Shown: piece by piece, positions 9,825 to 22,700 of the stretch
How the letters are laid out: each line of letters opens with the position of its first letter
How positions within the stretch are numbered: position 1 is the stretch's first letter
From: Pelargonium nanum
Lineage: Eukaryota; Streptophyta; Magnoliopsida; Geraniales; Geraniaceae
NCBI GenBank assembly: GCA_036897485.1
Contig: JAYMTF010000968.1
Location: forward strand, 1-27,722
DNA: 27,722 nucleotides
Reading direction: 5' to 3'
Made by a program: the position numbers and the translations under genes
The notes under the pieces: generated by a model
What the model saw: the letters and a program-made list of their open reading frames with translations, nothing else
Database searches by the model: none
Told to the model about the DNA's origin: nothing

Positions 9825-10500
9825 CTGATGAGTAGAGTGACTCCATTTTTGGCATCCATGATGCCCCAAGAATGTGAAGACAAGTTTAGAGGTAAAAAAA
9901 AAAAGGTACTGGTCATAGCTATTTTTGAGAACATCTTGTGTAGCAATTTTGATACTGCAAAGTCATACTGGAAAAGGGTTGCCAATTTTTTGTGTGAACA
10001 AGTTATAAAGAGAAAAACTGAATTAGCCATATGCATTGGTGTTTCTTTGTGTTTGTAAGTGAATTGTTTCTGAATGTTATGAATCCCCTAATGGGGAATT
10101 GATGAGTGATATAGAATATGAAAAATTTAGGGTCGTGCTTAATGATACCAACACCGTGAAGGGAGGCTCGAACTAGAGGCCTCGAGGGGATCAAGTGCCT
10201 TAAACCGCTTGTCCTGATAAGTGTGGAGTAAATGAAGAATCATTTCATGGTCGCAGTGGAGTGCAGCTGGATGGGGGAGGCTTTGCCTGAAAGCAAAACC
10301 AAAAGGAAAAAGAAAATGGAGTTTGTGCACATGTACATGTAGGGATCAGATTTTGATGCACAAACAATATGTGGAGATCAAGCTGGTTGTAGGTTGTTAA
10401 CATGTGCACAGATCAAATAGAAAACAAAACAAGCTATAGACTAATAGACTATAGTTAATGTACTCAAATCAGTCTTATGTTAGTGTCCTAGTACAAACAA
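9825..10500 (+). other. 3' UTR/flank of the ZAT-like gene with a short tRNA-like SINE remnant
   Basis: The bases after the stop are probably 3' UTR, but the polyadenylation site is not certain. On the minus strand, 10141-10220 reads like a tRNA-derived head. GGACAAGCGGTTTAAGGCAC (A-box region) is followed by GTTCGAGCC (complement of 10165-10173, B-box match). No A-rich tail or target duplication was found, so it is listed as a possible SINE fragment rather than a functional tRNA. No protein-coding gene was seen. Confidence 0.4.
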
Positions 10501-10528
10501 GCTCTCTGAAAAGGACCTTTAAATGAAT

Positions 10529-10568
10529 TGGGCCTAAATGCAGCCCATCTAAATTGGGCCCATGGGCC
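10529..10568 (+). promoter_or_regulatory. Cluster of site II (TGGGCC/GGCCCA) motifs
   Basis: TGGGCC occurs at 10529-10534, 10555-10560 and 10563-10568, with GGCCCA at 10557-10562 overlapping the second copy. All lie within 200 bases upstream of the ATG at 10724. Such clusters are known in plant promoters of housekeeping and growth-linked genes bound by TCP factors. No clear TATA box was seen, which fits a housekeeping promoter. Confidence 0.6.
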
Positions 10569-10723
10569 AGGACAGGTTCATGCAGATAATAGCATGAATT
10601 GCATTGAAGATCAAGAAAGAGGAAATTGGGGCAAAATCATCAACCCTTTCTCTGAAACTCTGCAAATTCGCAATTCGCAAGAAAGGAACAGTGTGGTGTG
10701 AGCATCAAATCGTCAGAATCTGA

Positions 10724-13076
10724 ATGGAATCGGGACAGACTCAACTCCTCCATCAAAACCCTAATCCACCACCTCTGCAACAGCCTCAAAACCCATCCAC
10801 AGAGCCCTACTCTTCCCAATTCATCTACTACCCCGCTCAGAACCCTAATCCTAACCCTGTACAAGCCCAGCCTGTTGAGCTCTACGTCAATTCTGCTCCT
10901 CCTCCTCCGCCGCCGCCACCGGGGGTGGAATCGTACTCGCCGTACCCGAATGATGCCCATTTGAGCTATTATGCCATTCCCTCCGATCCCAATTTGCCTT
11001 ATGGACAGTACCAGCATCATCATCAAGCCGATTCGCAGAATTGGGTCGCCAAAGAGGCCGTCCGGCTTTTTGGGACCGACCCCTCTCTCTTTGGAGGACC
11101 ACCTCTCACTGTAAGTCTTTTTTTCTTCTTCTTTTTGTTAAATGTTTTTATTGCTTGTGATTTGTAGGTGGAACAAACTGATTAGGTTTTGGAATGTCAT
11201 TTGGGTTCTCACAAAATATTGGGATTCTTATGGATTGCAAATAACAAAGATTTTAAAATTTAATCAGAAATAAGTGATGCCAATGCCAATTTTGTTAGTT
11301 ATATACTTTCTGAGCTAAAATAGATTTTGAGTATACAAGTCTAGACTTGTACCGATAGATAATACTCGCTTGGTTTGGCTTTTAGTTTTTTACTATTCAT
11401 AAAACCATATTCTATGTATTAATGATGTTGTCATTGATAGGCATTAAGGTTTTGTCTCACTACATAATAAACAATTACATATTATTGTTCATGTCCATTC
11501 TGGCTGTGTATGAAGCTCTTTTATCTTTCACTCTGCATAAGGAGTTGTGTCTTTAGGGTGAGAGAAGCAGTAGGATTGTTGAAGGTGTAATGCTTTCGAT
11601 GCTTTACCCAATTTTCCTACGTCTACTTTTTTTTGGGCATCTCTTGTGCACCACCTATGTACCCGTATGTTCTTTCAGTGTTTTCTCACTTCATTATTTT
11701 TCTATAGTATGAAAGGTGGTATGATGTTTTAAATCGTGGTTTAGCAAGTAATAGGTTGTTTACCAATTGGTTTGAATTGTCGTGAGTAAAACTCTGCCCG
11801 TTCATGAATTAATTTCCTGTACTTGAGGTCAGGAAGCTTGTTCGAGAGACTTGTTTCAACACATATTGGAAGTATTGGAAGTTACGAGTTACATTATTAT
11901 TATAAACTGATGATGGTAAATATTGGTGTCAGATGGCACTTTGCACATCCTCAAGTTGGCTTATTTATCCAGCAGTAACCAACCACAACCTAACTGTAAA
12001 TACATCACATATGTGACCCTGTTTTTGTCAAACTATTGGCACAAAGATACATAAATTTTATGTAAGAAATGTAACTGAAAATTTGAAGTACACCATTGTG
12101 CACAAATGGTTGAATTCAAATTTCAAAGAGGTAAATGACGGCATTAATGGTTTCGGTGCCTTTATCTCTTATATATATAATAAGGATACATTTGGATTGG
12201 GTTCATTATTCTTCTCATTCAAGTGTCTGTTTTATGGCTGCACAGTCTAGACTTTAGAATTTAAAATGGGATTGGTGTGGCTGGGTCAACCTTGATCATA
12301 AAAAAATTGTGTCTCCCCTGTTTTGGGGTGTGACTTGTGAGTCATAGTGCAAGTATGTTATATTAATCAAACCTTGAATATCAGTTAATGAATTGGCTTC
12401 CTCCATCTACGAGGAAAACATATCAAGACGGGAAATGAATGATAATCAGTATTGTACATTCATTTTTGCATGCCGTATATGTATTTAGTTGGAGATCACT
12501 GTGCAGGGAATGTCAATACCTCAGAGTGGAATGGAACAATTGGCCTCTGCAAATTTGAACTCCGTCTTCTGGACTAATCCAATTATTCAGCCAAATGGTT
12601 ACAACAACTTAAAGATTCAGCCAAAGAAATCGAAGATCGTACAGTCTGCCTACTGTGGAATTTGCAAGGTAGATTGCAACAGCAAGGATGTACTTGAACA
12701 ACATAAACTGGGAAAGAAACACAAGAAGAATGTGGAGAAATTAAAGGGACCTACAGCCCCTGATTTGACACAGGCCTGTGTTTTGCCAGGATCAAGTAAT
12801 CCAGTTATTGGACCACAAGAAAATCCCGGCAAGCGCAAAAATGGTGATGTAGAAAAGGGTAGAAAGAAGGCAGCTGAGGGTGTAGTTGATTTGGAGACGA
12901 AGAGAAGGAAGATTCTTGAAAGTGGAGCTACAGCAGAGGCAGTCAGGATATGCACAATATGTAATGTTGTATGCAATAGTGACACTGTATTCACGTATCA
13001 TATGGCAGGACAAAAGCATGCTGCCATGATGAAGAAGCGCATGACAGGTACATGCGAAGGTAATGTATGTGTATGA
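10724..13076 (+). CDS. Protein with two U1/matrin-type (zf-met) C2H2 zinc fingers, two exons
   Basis: Exon 1 is 10724-11110 (129 codons), ending at CT|GTAAGT. Exon 2 starts at 12489 (after TATTTAG) or 12507 (after GTGCAG); both keep frame and run to the stop at 13074-13076. With the first choice the protein has 324 residues. The N-terminal half is rich in Pro, Gln and Asn with a run of eight prolines, so probably disordered. The C-terminal half has two fingers with C-X2-C and H-X5-H ligands, C185/C188/H201/H207 and C284/C287/H300/H306, starting YCGICKVDC and RICTICNVVC. Between them is a Lys/Arg-rich stretch including GRKK and TKRRK, a plausible nuclear signal. Wide H-X5-H spacing is typical of fingers in U1C- and JAZ-like proteins that bind RNA or double-stranded RNA. 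An in-frame TGA directly before the ATG supports the start. The biological role is not recognised. Confidence 0.85.
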
Positions 13077-13758
13077 TAAATTTGAAAGCAGAGGCCATAT
13101 TTTCATTCTTTTCTCTTGGTAGATTAAGTAAGAGCATTGTTTAGTTTATGAAACTATGCCCTGAGATTGTGATTTGTGATTTGACTGATTACTCATCCAT
13201 ACCTGTGAAGCACTCTAGAGTAGGCCAAAATTATTGAAATACAAATTAATTTTCTGTCAAATACGAGGATGATAATTTCTATTTTGTTCCTGGAAAGTCG
13301 TCTTATGTAATTCCTTTTCCTTCTCTCATTCTCACGCCTCATATCCACGGCTGTTCCAATCATTTTGGTGGTCATGTGTTAAAAACAAAAAATCATGATT
13401 TCATCTTGATCGAGCGTTTTGGTGTCTTTGTTCACTTGCATTGTTTTTTATTCTCCAGCATGCTGTTCTGACTATGAATTCAGAATTGGACAATTATAAC
13501 ATTGTCTTGCATGATTCTAGATAAGAAAAATACATTTATTACATAATATGTATTCTGAAACGAACAACCTTTTATTCCCCAGCGCTTATCTTTACATAGA
13601 CTAGAGAGATGAAATATAATATAATCTTCAGCTTAATTCCTGGCACTTCCCTTCTTATAAAGAGAGTAGACAAGCCACAACTTTATTATTCCTCGAGTAC
13701 TTCCCTTCACATGGACAATGCAGCTGAGCTGATCCCAAAGCTATCATCCATAAACACA
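13077..13758. other. Tail-to-tail 3' flanks between zf-met gene and PHS1
   Basis: The two neighbouring genes converge on this 682-bp stretch, so it must hold both 3' UTRs. On the minus strand an AATAATAAAG-like string near 13681-13692 could serve PHS1 polyadenylation. No further gene was found. Overlapping 3' UTRs, and hence antisense pairing, are possible but cannot be judged from sequence. Confidence 0.5.
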
Positions 13759-16700
13759 TCAAGGTAATTCAACAGGTTTAATGTCCCATATGTCTTTCGC
13801 ATATTCATGAATAGTTCTGTCACTGCTGAACTTGTGTGACCCTGCTGTATTCATGATCGACATTTTTGTCCATTTCTGCTCCAACAAAACGTTCAAATCA
13901 AACATCATGAGTAGAAAGATAAGAAACAAGAACTGGAACTGGCAATTTGTGTCGTAACAGACACACAACACAATTTGCGTGTTTGACCTCACAATTTGTA
14001 ATCGTGCCGTGTTCGTGTTGAGTCTCTAAAACATGCATGTACAATTAATTAGTTGTGTAGTGACACGCCGGACATGTCCAACACACCCAACATGTGCAAT
14101 TAAGAGTATAATTGTCGATTAATCTTAATAACGTGTTAAACGTGTTGGGTCATGTCGTGTCAAACATGTTGGTTCTATCATGCAAAATAAGTTCGTGTCA
14201 ATCGTGTTGTGTCGTGTAAACATGGCCCATTTAGTTATCATGTTAAACGTGTCGTGTTCGTGTTTTGTGTTCATAATCGTGTCGTGTTCGTGTTGGGTCA
14301 TGCAGTTCAATTACTAAACGTGTCGTGTTCGTGCAACACACAAACAACTATCAGCGTGACATGCACGAATTGCCGTCTCTAACAAGAACCAACAAATTTT
14401 CAGTAAATCCATCTAAGAGGACATATACAGCTTGTGTTCATATCTAGGCCAGCAAACACAAGTAATATAGAGCAGATGCTGCTACACTACACTACATAAT
14501 TAGACAATTTGATTTTTACAGAAAAGTTAAACATATTTGCAATATAAAAACGAATTCTGTTTAGCATTCTTCACTCAGATTAAATATAGGCAAAATCGAT
14601 TAGATTTGGATGCTTAATGGATAACGACAGATGAAGAGGCAAGGTATGCAAGAACAGATTTTTTTTAACATATGCCTTTCATGGATCAATATCCTATCGA
14701 CATGCATCAACATAAATGAGAACGGACATGAAATGATGCATAACTCACCTTCTGATCACGGTACGCCTCGTCAACTTTCTCTTGGCATTCTATATAACTC
14801 GGGAAGTCTTTCCCCACTAGGAAGTAATCGCCACGGCCAAAACCTTCGTTTCCTTCTAATGATCCCATTAATTCATCATAATTGTAAGGTCCAAACACCC
14901 CACTCTTAACAAATTCCTTGACTTCTTCAAATCGTGGGTCCGGAACAAACTACATAAGATCAACAGGGTTAAGTGCAATGGGTTTTCAAGCAAATGCCTT
15001 TTTCAACCTCTATCCAAGTATTTCCTTTAGTATAGTGTACACAAAAGAAGTGAGATTTTTGTTAGCTAGCCGTACCTTCCCATCAATTCGCTCTTTCCTA
15101 AGCCCAGCAATTTCGTGAGCTTTTGCACCAAAGAGGAAAAAGTTTTCTTCTCCCACTTCTTCCCTTATTTCAACATTGGCGCCATCTAAGGTCCCGATGA
15201 GGATGCAGCCATTCATAGCAAACTTCATGTTGCTTGTTCCGCTAGCCTCCATCCCAGCAGTACTACAGGCCAAAGGTAGCAAGATATTCGGGAGGAAGAG
15301 TCAGCACTAGAGAAGCTTTATAAACAAATAAACAGTCAAATCTTGCCAGTTCCTACTAAACAATTTTAACCTCGTCATCTTTTTAAAAGGTTACTATTAT
15401 CAATGGTAATACAAAATTGAAATGGTAGAATAAAATAATTGCCTATTTATATCACATAGCTATTGACTCATTGTGAAGCTATTGTGAGTTATCATTCAAA
15501 TTTTTATCATGCGACCTTTTTCGGGAAAACATGCCAGGTTGGCTACTCAAAGGGGGAATTTTTTTGGCCACATGTGAACCATTAATGATCTGATCTATAC
15601 TAGTAGCACAAGGTTGGAACCATTTCCAGGCTCCAGTTTATTTGCTGATGTCAGATGCGATCAATTGCGGCAAAGTTAGAACAAGAATTTTTTTTTCCAA
15701 AAATCATACAATAAATATAATCGAAGTACCTGATATGCTGGGAGAGGTCACTTGCAGGGATAAGCAACTCAGCAACACTAACATTGTAATCAGGGACAAA
15801 AACAACCTAATACAGAACGAAAAACAAACATCACTTGCTTTGTCTATTTTTCTTATAGAAATAAACTTTGAACATCAGGTGTGGAAGCAGAGATGCACCA
15901 ATAAAATTTTGATTTTTGATACCACAAACTCCTCTTGGGTCAGTTAAAGTCAATAAGCCACTCAAACAATAGTCTTTGCAAAATGAAGTATCACCTGATA
16001 CAGAGATTCCGCCTCAATACTTTTCACTCTTCATAGGGTCTGACCTTAAGTTGTAGTCCAATAGATAAAGAATGCTAACTTTTTCATCCCTCAAGAACTG
16101 AAAGATACTATAATTGGTTTCAATATGCATTTTTCTGACATACCATACAAAGTGTCGCACTATACTAATAGATGCCACACTAACTGTCCCCCATCACCCA
16201 AAAATTATAAAATTAATGTTTTTTAGAGATGATGATGACAAAGGAAACATATTTAAGTGACGAAACAAACTTTGGGAACATTGGAACTCATTTTAACAAA
16301 AACTCTTGTATTTGAAACTACCACATGGTTTAGGTGATGCAGAAGCAAACATTATCTTGATGAAGATAATCTTTATGCTTCTTTTATAATATATGGAACC
16401 TTATAAGAGGGCATTGACTACCTGGCAAGAATATTGCAACATCATGGTTAATTAATTAAGTTGTGGTACCAAAACTAGCAATGACTTAACTCCCGACAGA
16501 AGTTCAACTGTACCTTTAGCAGATCACCAATCTCAGGATCATGATTCACTGTGGCTCCAACATCAGAGATTAATTTCACAATCCTCTTGGCTTGTGCATA
16601 TGTAGCAAATGCTTTCCCCCCGAATATACAAACTCGAGGAACAAACATTTTCTTCCTATCCGCAGCACTCATTTCTTTCATCCTTTTGTAGCGGAAAATA

Positions 16701-19700
16701 ATTCCCAAGATATTTAACAATTGCCGCTTGTACTCGTGTATGCGCTTTACCTGAACATAACCAACTCAAATTTACAGAGAGGTGCTGAATTGAAACAATA
16801 ACTAGGACTTCCTACTTGCATTGAAATTTCAGCATGGCTGGACAATAAGTTCGCTTTAGACTTCAGTGTACATGTGTTCAGTAATACTACCTCCATAATA
16901 AATACATCAAGTGCAAGACACCAAATTTTTTTCAAGAACCATTTATTTGAGCACATGATTGGCCCAGGAATCCCAGATTTAATCAGAACATTGATACTTA
17001 ATGTTTGGCCACAAAAACTCAAGTTGCCTTTTGAATTTTGTCCAGAGGTGCCCCATAGCAAAATTACCTTTTTATTTGATAAAATCATGAAGATTCTATC
17101 TGATGATAGAATATGATCATTTGCATTTTTTTATTGTAAATGTGTGAAGGAAAAGTTCAAAGGTAAGGAAAAAACCTGGATGTCAAACATTGCATCAGGA
17201 CTGACAGAATACCCTGTTTTCTCTTTGATCAAAGACACAACCTTCATCTTGTTGCTCCTTTTTGCGTCTCTCCACTGGGTGTGGAGACCCTCATCATCTG
17301 AAAACTACATATCATAATATTCTAATTAAAATGTATGACCAAAATAATTCAATTATCATGATAAGTAAATGCTTGGAAAATCTCAAACCCAAGGAGTCCA
17401 TGAACTCTTCCATCTGTTCTCACTATAAGCGCAGTAACACCATGTGTTTGTTGAGAAAATATGTTAGGTAACAAACTATAGCTAATTGGTCCTAGATATT
17501 TTAGTAACAGGAGGAAAAGAAAAATGACTCCAAGGTCCGTTCCTAGCCGTCTAGAATATGAGATAGGGATACCACAGAAAATGGGATTTCATGGTTCCTA
17601 ATTTACACCCAAAAAATAGTTTATTCCAATTGCCCAAATGCTACTTCAATTTGTCTATGATATGTACCTGTACATGTTTGACATAAGTTCTTGAATATGG
17701 AATGGGCTTTGCGGGATAAACTGCCATTTGGCCAATACATATGCTTAATACACCTTTGAAGTGAGAGACTATTTTTTTTCGTCAGGAAATTGGGAGGATG
17801 TTGCAGCAGATAATTAATTTCCAAATAATAAGAACCAAAAGAAATGCATGAGTACACAGACATAAAAGAGCAGATTGTGCAAGTGAAATGGGGATGGCTT
17901 TCGATGCATTTAACTAATGGCAGACATGATTCTCAGATTGAGACATTATTATAAATATGGTGGTTTACCTCTCTCAAGCCAGCCAGTTTTGTAGTATTAA
18001 GGACCCAGTCATTTGTACCAATCCAATCAGTTATAATTTTACTCAAATCTGGATTACAGAACTGCATCCATCTTCTTGGTGTCACCCCATTTGTCTTATT
18101 CTGGAATTTTTCAGGCCACAACTGAAAAGATTGAAAAAAATATACAAGTAAGAAACTTGTTACCCAACTCGAAAGATAATCGGCTCTACTTTGATTTTCA
18201 TTGATGCCCAGAACGTTGTGATCCAAGAAAAAAAACGAAAACGTTAAATCATTAATATATTTACCTTAAAAAAATCATTGAAGACTTCCTCTTTGACTAT
18301 TTCACTATGTATTTCGGCAACCCCATTTACAGCATGACCACCCACAACACAGAGATTAGCCATTCGAACCATCTTTGGCAGTTCTACGGGTTTTGGTAAT
18401 ATTTTTTTCTCTTCCTGAGTGCCTTCTTTTTTGGCTTCACCTTCATCCTCAACTGCTTCAAGCTCATCATCAACAGGTCCAAGTTCTTCACAGTTTTTGT
18501 GTTCCTCAATAGAAATGACAGTTGTGCTTTCTTTAGATTTAATTATCAAATCAGCAAAGGCCGCTGGCAAATCAACATTCTCCAATATTCTCATTGCCTT
18601 CAGTTTCTTTTCTAGTAACTCGGAATCTTCTGCGCCATACTTTGAAACTATGGTCCGAATAAGCTGAAATTTATGAAACAAGGAGATCAAAATTGAAGTT
18701 AAAAGTTCGAGTCAAAAGAGTTTTAGCTTATATTATATCCCAACATTACCTCTTCATCAATCATTTCTATAATCTCAACATGTCGAGGAAGCAGTTTCTG
18801 CATAAGTTCTAAACTCCACTTCTCCAAGGCCTCCGGTAGAACAGTATGGTTTGTGTATGCCACAGTTCTAGCTCATGAGTAGCAGAATGTAACGAAACAT
18901 GAGATACTAAATTTGGGCCTTCATTGCAACTCAAATAGTAGGAAAGGGTATACCTCGGAAGAAAAAAAGAGGTAAAAAATTCCAGTAATCAATTTTTTGT
19001 TATATGTTTTTGAAATAGAAATGTGAGAGGGCCCACATATAGGATTGGATTATACTATTCTAATCCCAGACCATTGAAGCTAAATTAAGTGAGACATTAA
19101 AATGTACAGACTAATTTAGACACTTAATTTCAAAAGAATCCAGACACATAAGAGAGTATATAGAGAGTGAATAAAAATATATTTGAGCAGCATCCTAATC
19201 CATCCTGATCCTATCTGACTTGAATAATGTCAAATCAACTATTAAACTGACTGCAAGAATCTGACAAAAAATAGTTGATAATTTCCCACGAAGGTAGGGG
19301 TGTGCATTGGTCCAAGACTAGACCGGACCGATTGGACTGAAATACTCACAAAAATTAGGAAAAAATATATTTTTAAAGGAAATGTTTTGAAAAAATTAAA
19401 ATATGTATAATTGAAGTGGATTCAAGGACACATAATGGTTGAATTGGAACTAGAGCATTAAAAAAATTAACAATTATTTTTATAAAATAATAATTTTAAA
19501 AAATTATCCGGTCTGGACCAAACCCGGACCACACCGAACCGAATGATTTTACCAAGGATTGGACCGGTCTAGTTGGATCCAAAAATTCGATACAGGCCCA
19601 ATCATGAACAATCCTACATGAAGGTTCTCTGGTGCAAGTGTAACTAAAACACATCATTTGACAAACAAATCCCAAAAAAGTATATTTTGAATAACACCAT

Positions 19701-22700
19701 ACCACTCCACTCTCCCTATACATAAGTACCCATTAAAAAAATATACAGTAGGAGATAAACAGGACAATATACTAAACCATAAACAACATGGAGTACCTTT
19801 GAGTAATATTCCAGGCCTCTGTCCAACTTAAGCCCTTCATATCTATCAAAATTCTCATCAATTCTGGGATACAGAGAGTTGGATGAGTATCATTCATTTG
19901 CACTGCGACCTTCTCAGGAAAATCTTCCCATTTTAGATGATCTCCAGATCTTCTCTCAAAACGTGCAATGATATCTTGAAGAGAAGCTGAACACAAGGTA
20001 TATTGTTGCTTCAAACGAAGAGTCTTGCCCTCCAACGAATCATCCCCAGGATAGAGGACATAACATATCTGATACCAAACAAAAGCATTACAGGTCATCT
20101 TTGTTATGATCAACAAAATGGAAAGACCTGGAAAAATGGAAGTACATGTCAATGAGAGCTCCCATTATAGGGAGATGCAGATGCGCATTGTGCTGTATTG
20201 TTATTTATAATTCTGATAATTGAAGCGAGCACCCTAGCCACAACCCAAGCACTACAGTGGCAAGTGGTAACAACCAAATCATCACCTTAAGAGATAGAAC
20301 CAAGATTACTTTTTGTGGGTGCATACACCTATTTAAATACCACACTAAACTATGTGATTCAGAATTTGTGCAACATGTAACAATTTAAATGATGAAACAG
20401 ACAATATTGAAAAGAAAGCACTCAAACCTTTTCGGCGCTTGCTTGGGCTTCACATGCTTTAGTGTGGTCGCCAGAGTTGAATGCATTTAAATCAAAATGT
20501 TCAGATGGAACTGTAGTTGACCAAAGTCGGAGGTTGATTGTTGTTTTAGTATTATATCCGGGTATTGGAACATCGTATGCAACAGCCTTTATGTCTTCTC
20601 CTCCAATCCAATGAGTTTTTCCATCTGAACCCGAAACAACCTTCCCGTAGAACTTTACAGGATATGAGATATCATTTCTCACAATTTCCCAAGGATTTCC
20701 CATCTACAAGTAAACACCATAAGTAATCATAAGATAGGGAGTTGGACCAGAGCAGCAAGGCAAATTCACCTAAAAGTTTAATGTGTTGAAGATATCATAT
20801 TTATACACTCCCTCAATCCCAAAATGAGTGTCTAGTATTCCTATTTTGAAAATAATCAAAAAGAAGCGAGCTAGTGTTGGACATTTTCCCATGTACACCC
20901 ATATGCATTTGTTGTAATAAGCACAAGAGGTTTTAACTAACATATTATAGGAATATTATCGGTAATTCATGTTTTACTTATTTCATAAAAAGGAAAGAGG
21001 ACAATCATTTATGAACAATTCTTTTAGAGAAACAAGACACTTTTTTCGGACAGAGGGAGGAGTATATGTTAGAATACTGAAAGTGGAAAAAATATATAGA
21101 AAATTATACCTCAAGCCAGTCTTCAGCAACTTCCTCCTGACCATCCTTTGTAATCCTCTGTTGAAATAAGCCATACTTATATCTAAGTCCGTAGCCCCAT
21201 GCTGGGTAATTTAACGTCGCCAAGGAGTCCAAAAAACAGGAAGCAAGTCGCCCAAGTCCTCCATTTCCAAGTGCAGCATCACGCTCCTGTAGTCAATCAA
21301 CCAATTGAAATTAACATACTTGCACACGCACACACATAGAGGTCTTCCCTTTCCTATTCTAGAGTGAATTACGAAAACCATATCAAAGTAGCTTTAGTAG
21401 TTGGCAGGGCTTCAAAGTGGATGTAAAATTTAAAGTATGAGTTTGGTTTAATAGCCAGTTCTAACTACTTCTGAAACTAAAACAGTAATCTACCATTCTA
21501 TTAAATAGTAGCATTTATTAGCCTTATTCCCCAGCTGCCTCAGTTTTTTTATTCTAGCCACCTATCAACTTATCTCAGAATATAGTTGCAAATTGTTTAA
21601 GCACCATCTTCACTTTGATCTGGTTGAAAAAGATATTGATTAAATGAAGGAACCACCAGACTGATTTTAAGTTTGCAAAATATGCAATACAGAATCCAAA
21701 GAAACAGTTGTCAAATCAGAGTTACATAAAAACCACCTCACCTGGCAGGCTATGTTTTCTAGATCGTGTCCAAGCTTCCTCAAAGCGTCTGCATAAGCTC
21801 CAGTGAGGCCTAAATTACCTATCGCATTTAACAATGCTCTACCCTACATATTTGGAATATAGAAATAATATATTTTAAATGATTTGCAATAAAAAAATTA
21901 GTTATCACCTATGGGAACCAATGTGAGAAATCTTTAACAAACCTGTAGAAATTCCATTGACAAATAGTATGCCTGCTTCATATTCAACTTATTATAGTAA
22001 TCATATGTTTCATTCCAATTAATGATTAGAGCATCACGGACACTTTGAGCGGTTGCAAAAAAAGCTTTTGGAAGGTCAAATTGCTCGGGAGAAAACATTG
22101 GTGTGAACTCTGCATGGTATTTGATACTCGAAGCAACAGCGTCTGGGTTGAAAGAACTCAAAGAGCTTGAAGCTTCAAAATTAAAAGCAATGAGTGAACA
22201 TTAACTTCAGAAAAAATATACTAAGAACATCTTAACCGCAAACCTCATCCTCTCTCTACCCAAAACAATATATTTCAAATTACTCATTTCATGATAACCA
22301 TATAAGTTTAGTGCAAGCTTTCTTCCTGTTTATTTAATTATTTTTCATAAAGGCCCAAATAGCAAATTCACAAGGATATACATATGCCACTATATTCTTT
22401 TTTGTCAAATTAATTGAAATCAAATGATGCAGGGTCTTCAGTGCTCAAAGAGAAAAGGTTCACTACAAATTTTCCGTTATGTTTGACAAGTACAAATACA
22501 GGAAGCTTTGACAAACTGATTTACAATACTAGATTAAGGAATATATTGGATGGTGAACCAATGTAACTAGGAGCAGATAAAATTAGTCATTGCCCCTCGT
22601 ACATCAAATGTGGAGCAGGGTGTTCCACAGCCCCATTGTTCTGGGAGCCAAAGGAGTAAAAAAAAAAATGAAGTTGAAACCTGACTTATCAACAAAACTG

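Noticed and set aside
10141-10220. Functional tRNA gene on the minus strand
   Set aside because: A- and B-box-like strings are present, but no closed acceptor stem or convincing anticodon arm could be drawn; better read as a SINE fragment.
13041-13076. Further exon of the zf-met gene after a donor at ACAG|GTACAT or GAAG|GTAATG
   Set aside because: No convincing downstream coding exon before the converging PHS1 3' end; the stop at 13074-13076 is simpler.
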